Assembly: GCF_040954645.1 (NCBI RefSeq)
Contig: NC_092804.1
Coordinates: 40,205,753-40,269,752 of the forward strand
Direction of reading: 5' to 3'
From: Diabrotica undecimpunctata
Taxonomy: Eukaryota; Arthropoda; Insecta; Coleoptera; Chrysomelidae
Length of the DNA: 64,000 nucleotides
The first letter of the stretch is position 1; every line of letters starts with the position of its first letter. Below the pieces are notes generated by a model. The model was given only the letters and a program-made list of their open reading frames with translations, searched no databases and was not told the DNA's origin. Below are positions 57,401 through 58,461 of the stretch, piece by piece. Made by a program: the position numbers and the translations under genes.

Positions 57401-58415
57401 GTTGCATGTTCTCCGGCATTATTATGTATTGTCCTACAGAAATCAGTAACTTCCAACCCTTCTAAATCTATGTCTGCATCTTGGCCATCAAACAAATTCT
57501 TTCAACCATTTTTTAATGTTTGCTCTTTCACCTCCCATGCTACAGCAAAATTAATAATCGGTTATTTTTAATTGTAAGACCTTAAGTTTTGCAAGGTAAA
57601 CTGCTCTCTTGTATCTTCTGCATTTTCTCCATCGTGCAATACAACCATTACTTCGTCTAAAAACTTTCTGTGATATATTCGTTTGGTTGCCAAAATTATT
57701 CCTTGGCCCATGGGTTGAATAAGCGGTGTGGTATTTGTTGGCGAAAAAATATACAGCTAATGTTGCCATCTTCTGAACGTAGAATATTTTCAAAGGGGTG
57801 AGCAGGAGAGTTGTTTAAAAGCAATAAACATTTCACCTCTTCTGGCGGTATTCTTAATTTTATCTCTTGCCATTTTCTCACTGAAGGCACAAATTCTTCG
57901 AAAACCCCATTTTTGAAAATATCTGACGTGAACCATGCCATCTTAGAGCTATAATATGAAACGAGCAGATGATGTATTGTATCTTTTAAAACTCTAGGTT
58001 TACGAGATTTGCCAACCATTACAGGAGTCCATCTATGCTATCCATCGGCGTTAGCACAAATCAGTGCCGAGATCCTGTCCTTGCTGATTTTTCTTCCAGA
58101 ATTCGATTTTACATATTTGGAGGCTTTCAGGCAAAGTACGCCATAACAAACCAGTGTTGTCAGCATTGTAAATCTGAGATTCTAATAGCTTTTCGTTACT
58201 TATATGTTCTATAAATTTTTGCATAAAAGGTTCTATTTCTTTAAATAAAAGAAATGCCGTAAAAGAAAGCGCCAGAGCTATCCATCACTTGCTCTAAATG
58301 GTATGTCCATATGATTTGCTAATTTAATTGTAGCAGATTTCCCGGCTAGCGTGGTAAACAACCATATAATCATAGAAACCTACGCGTTATTATATCGGGT
58401 ATAATATGAACAGTA

Positions 58416-58461
<46 letters not shown>
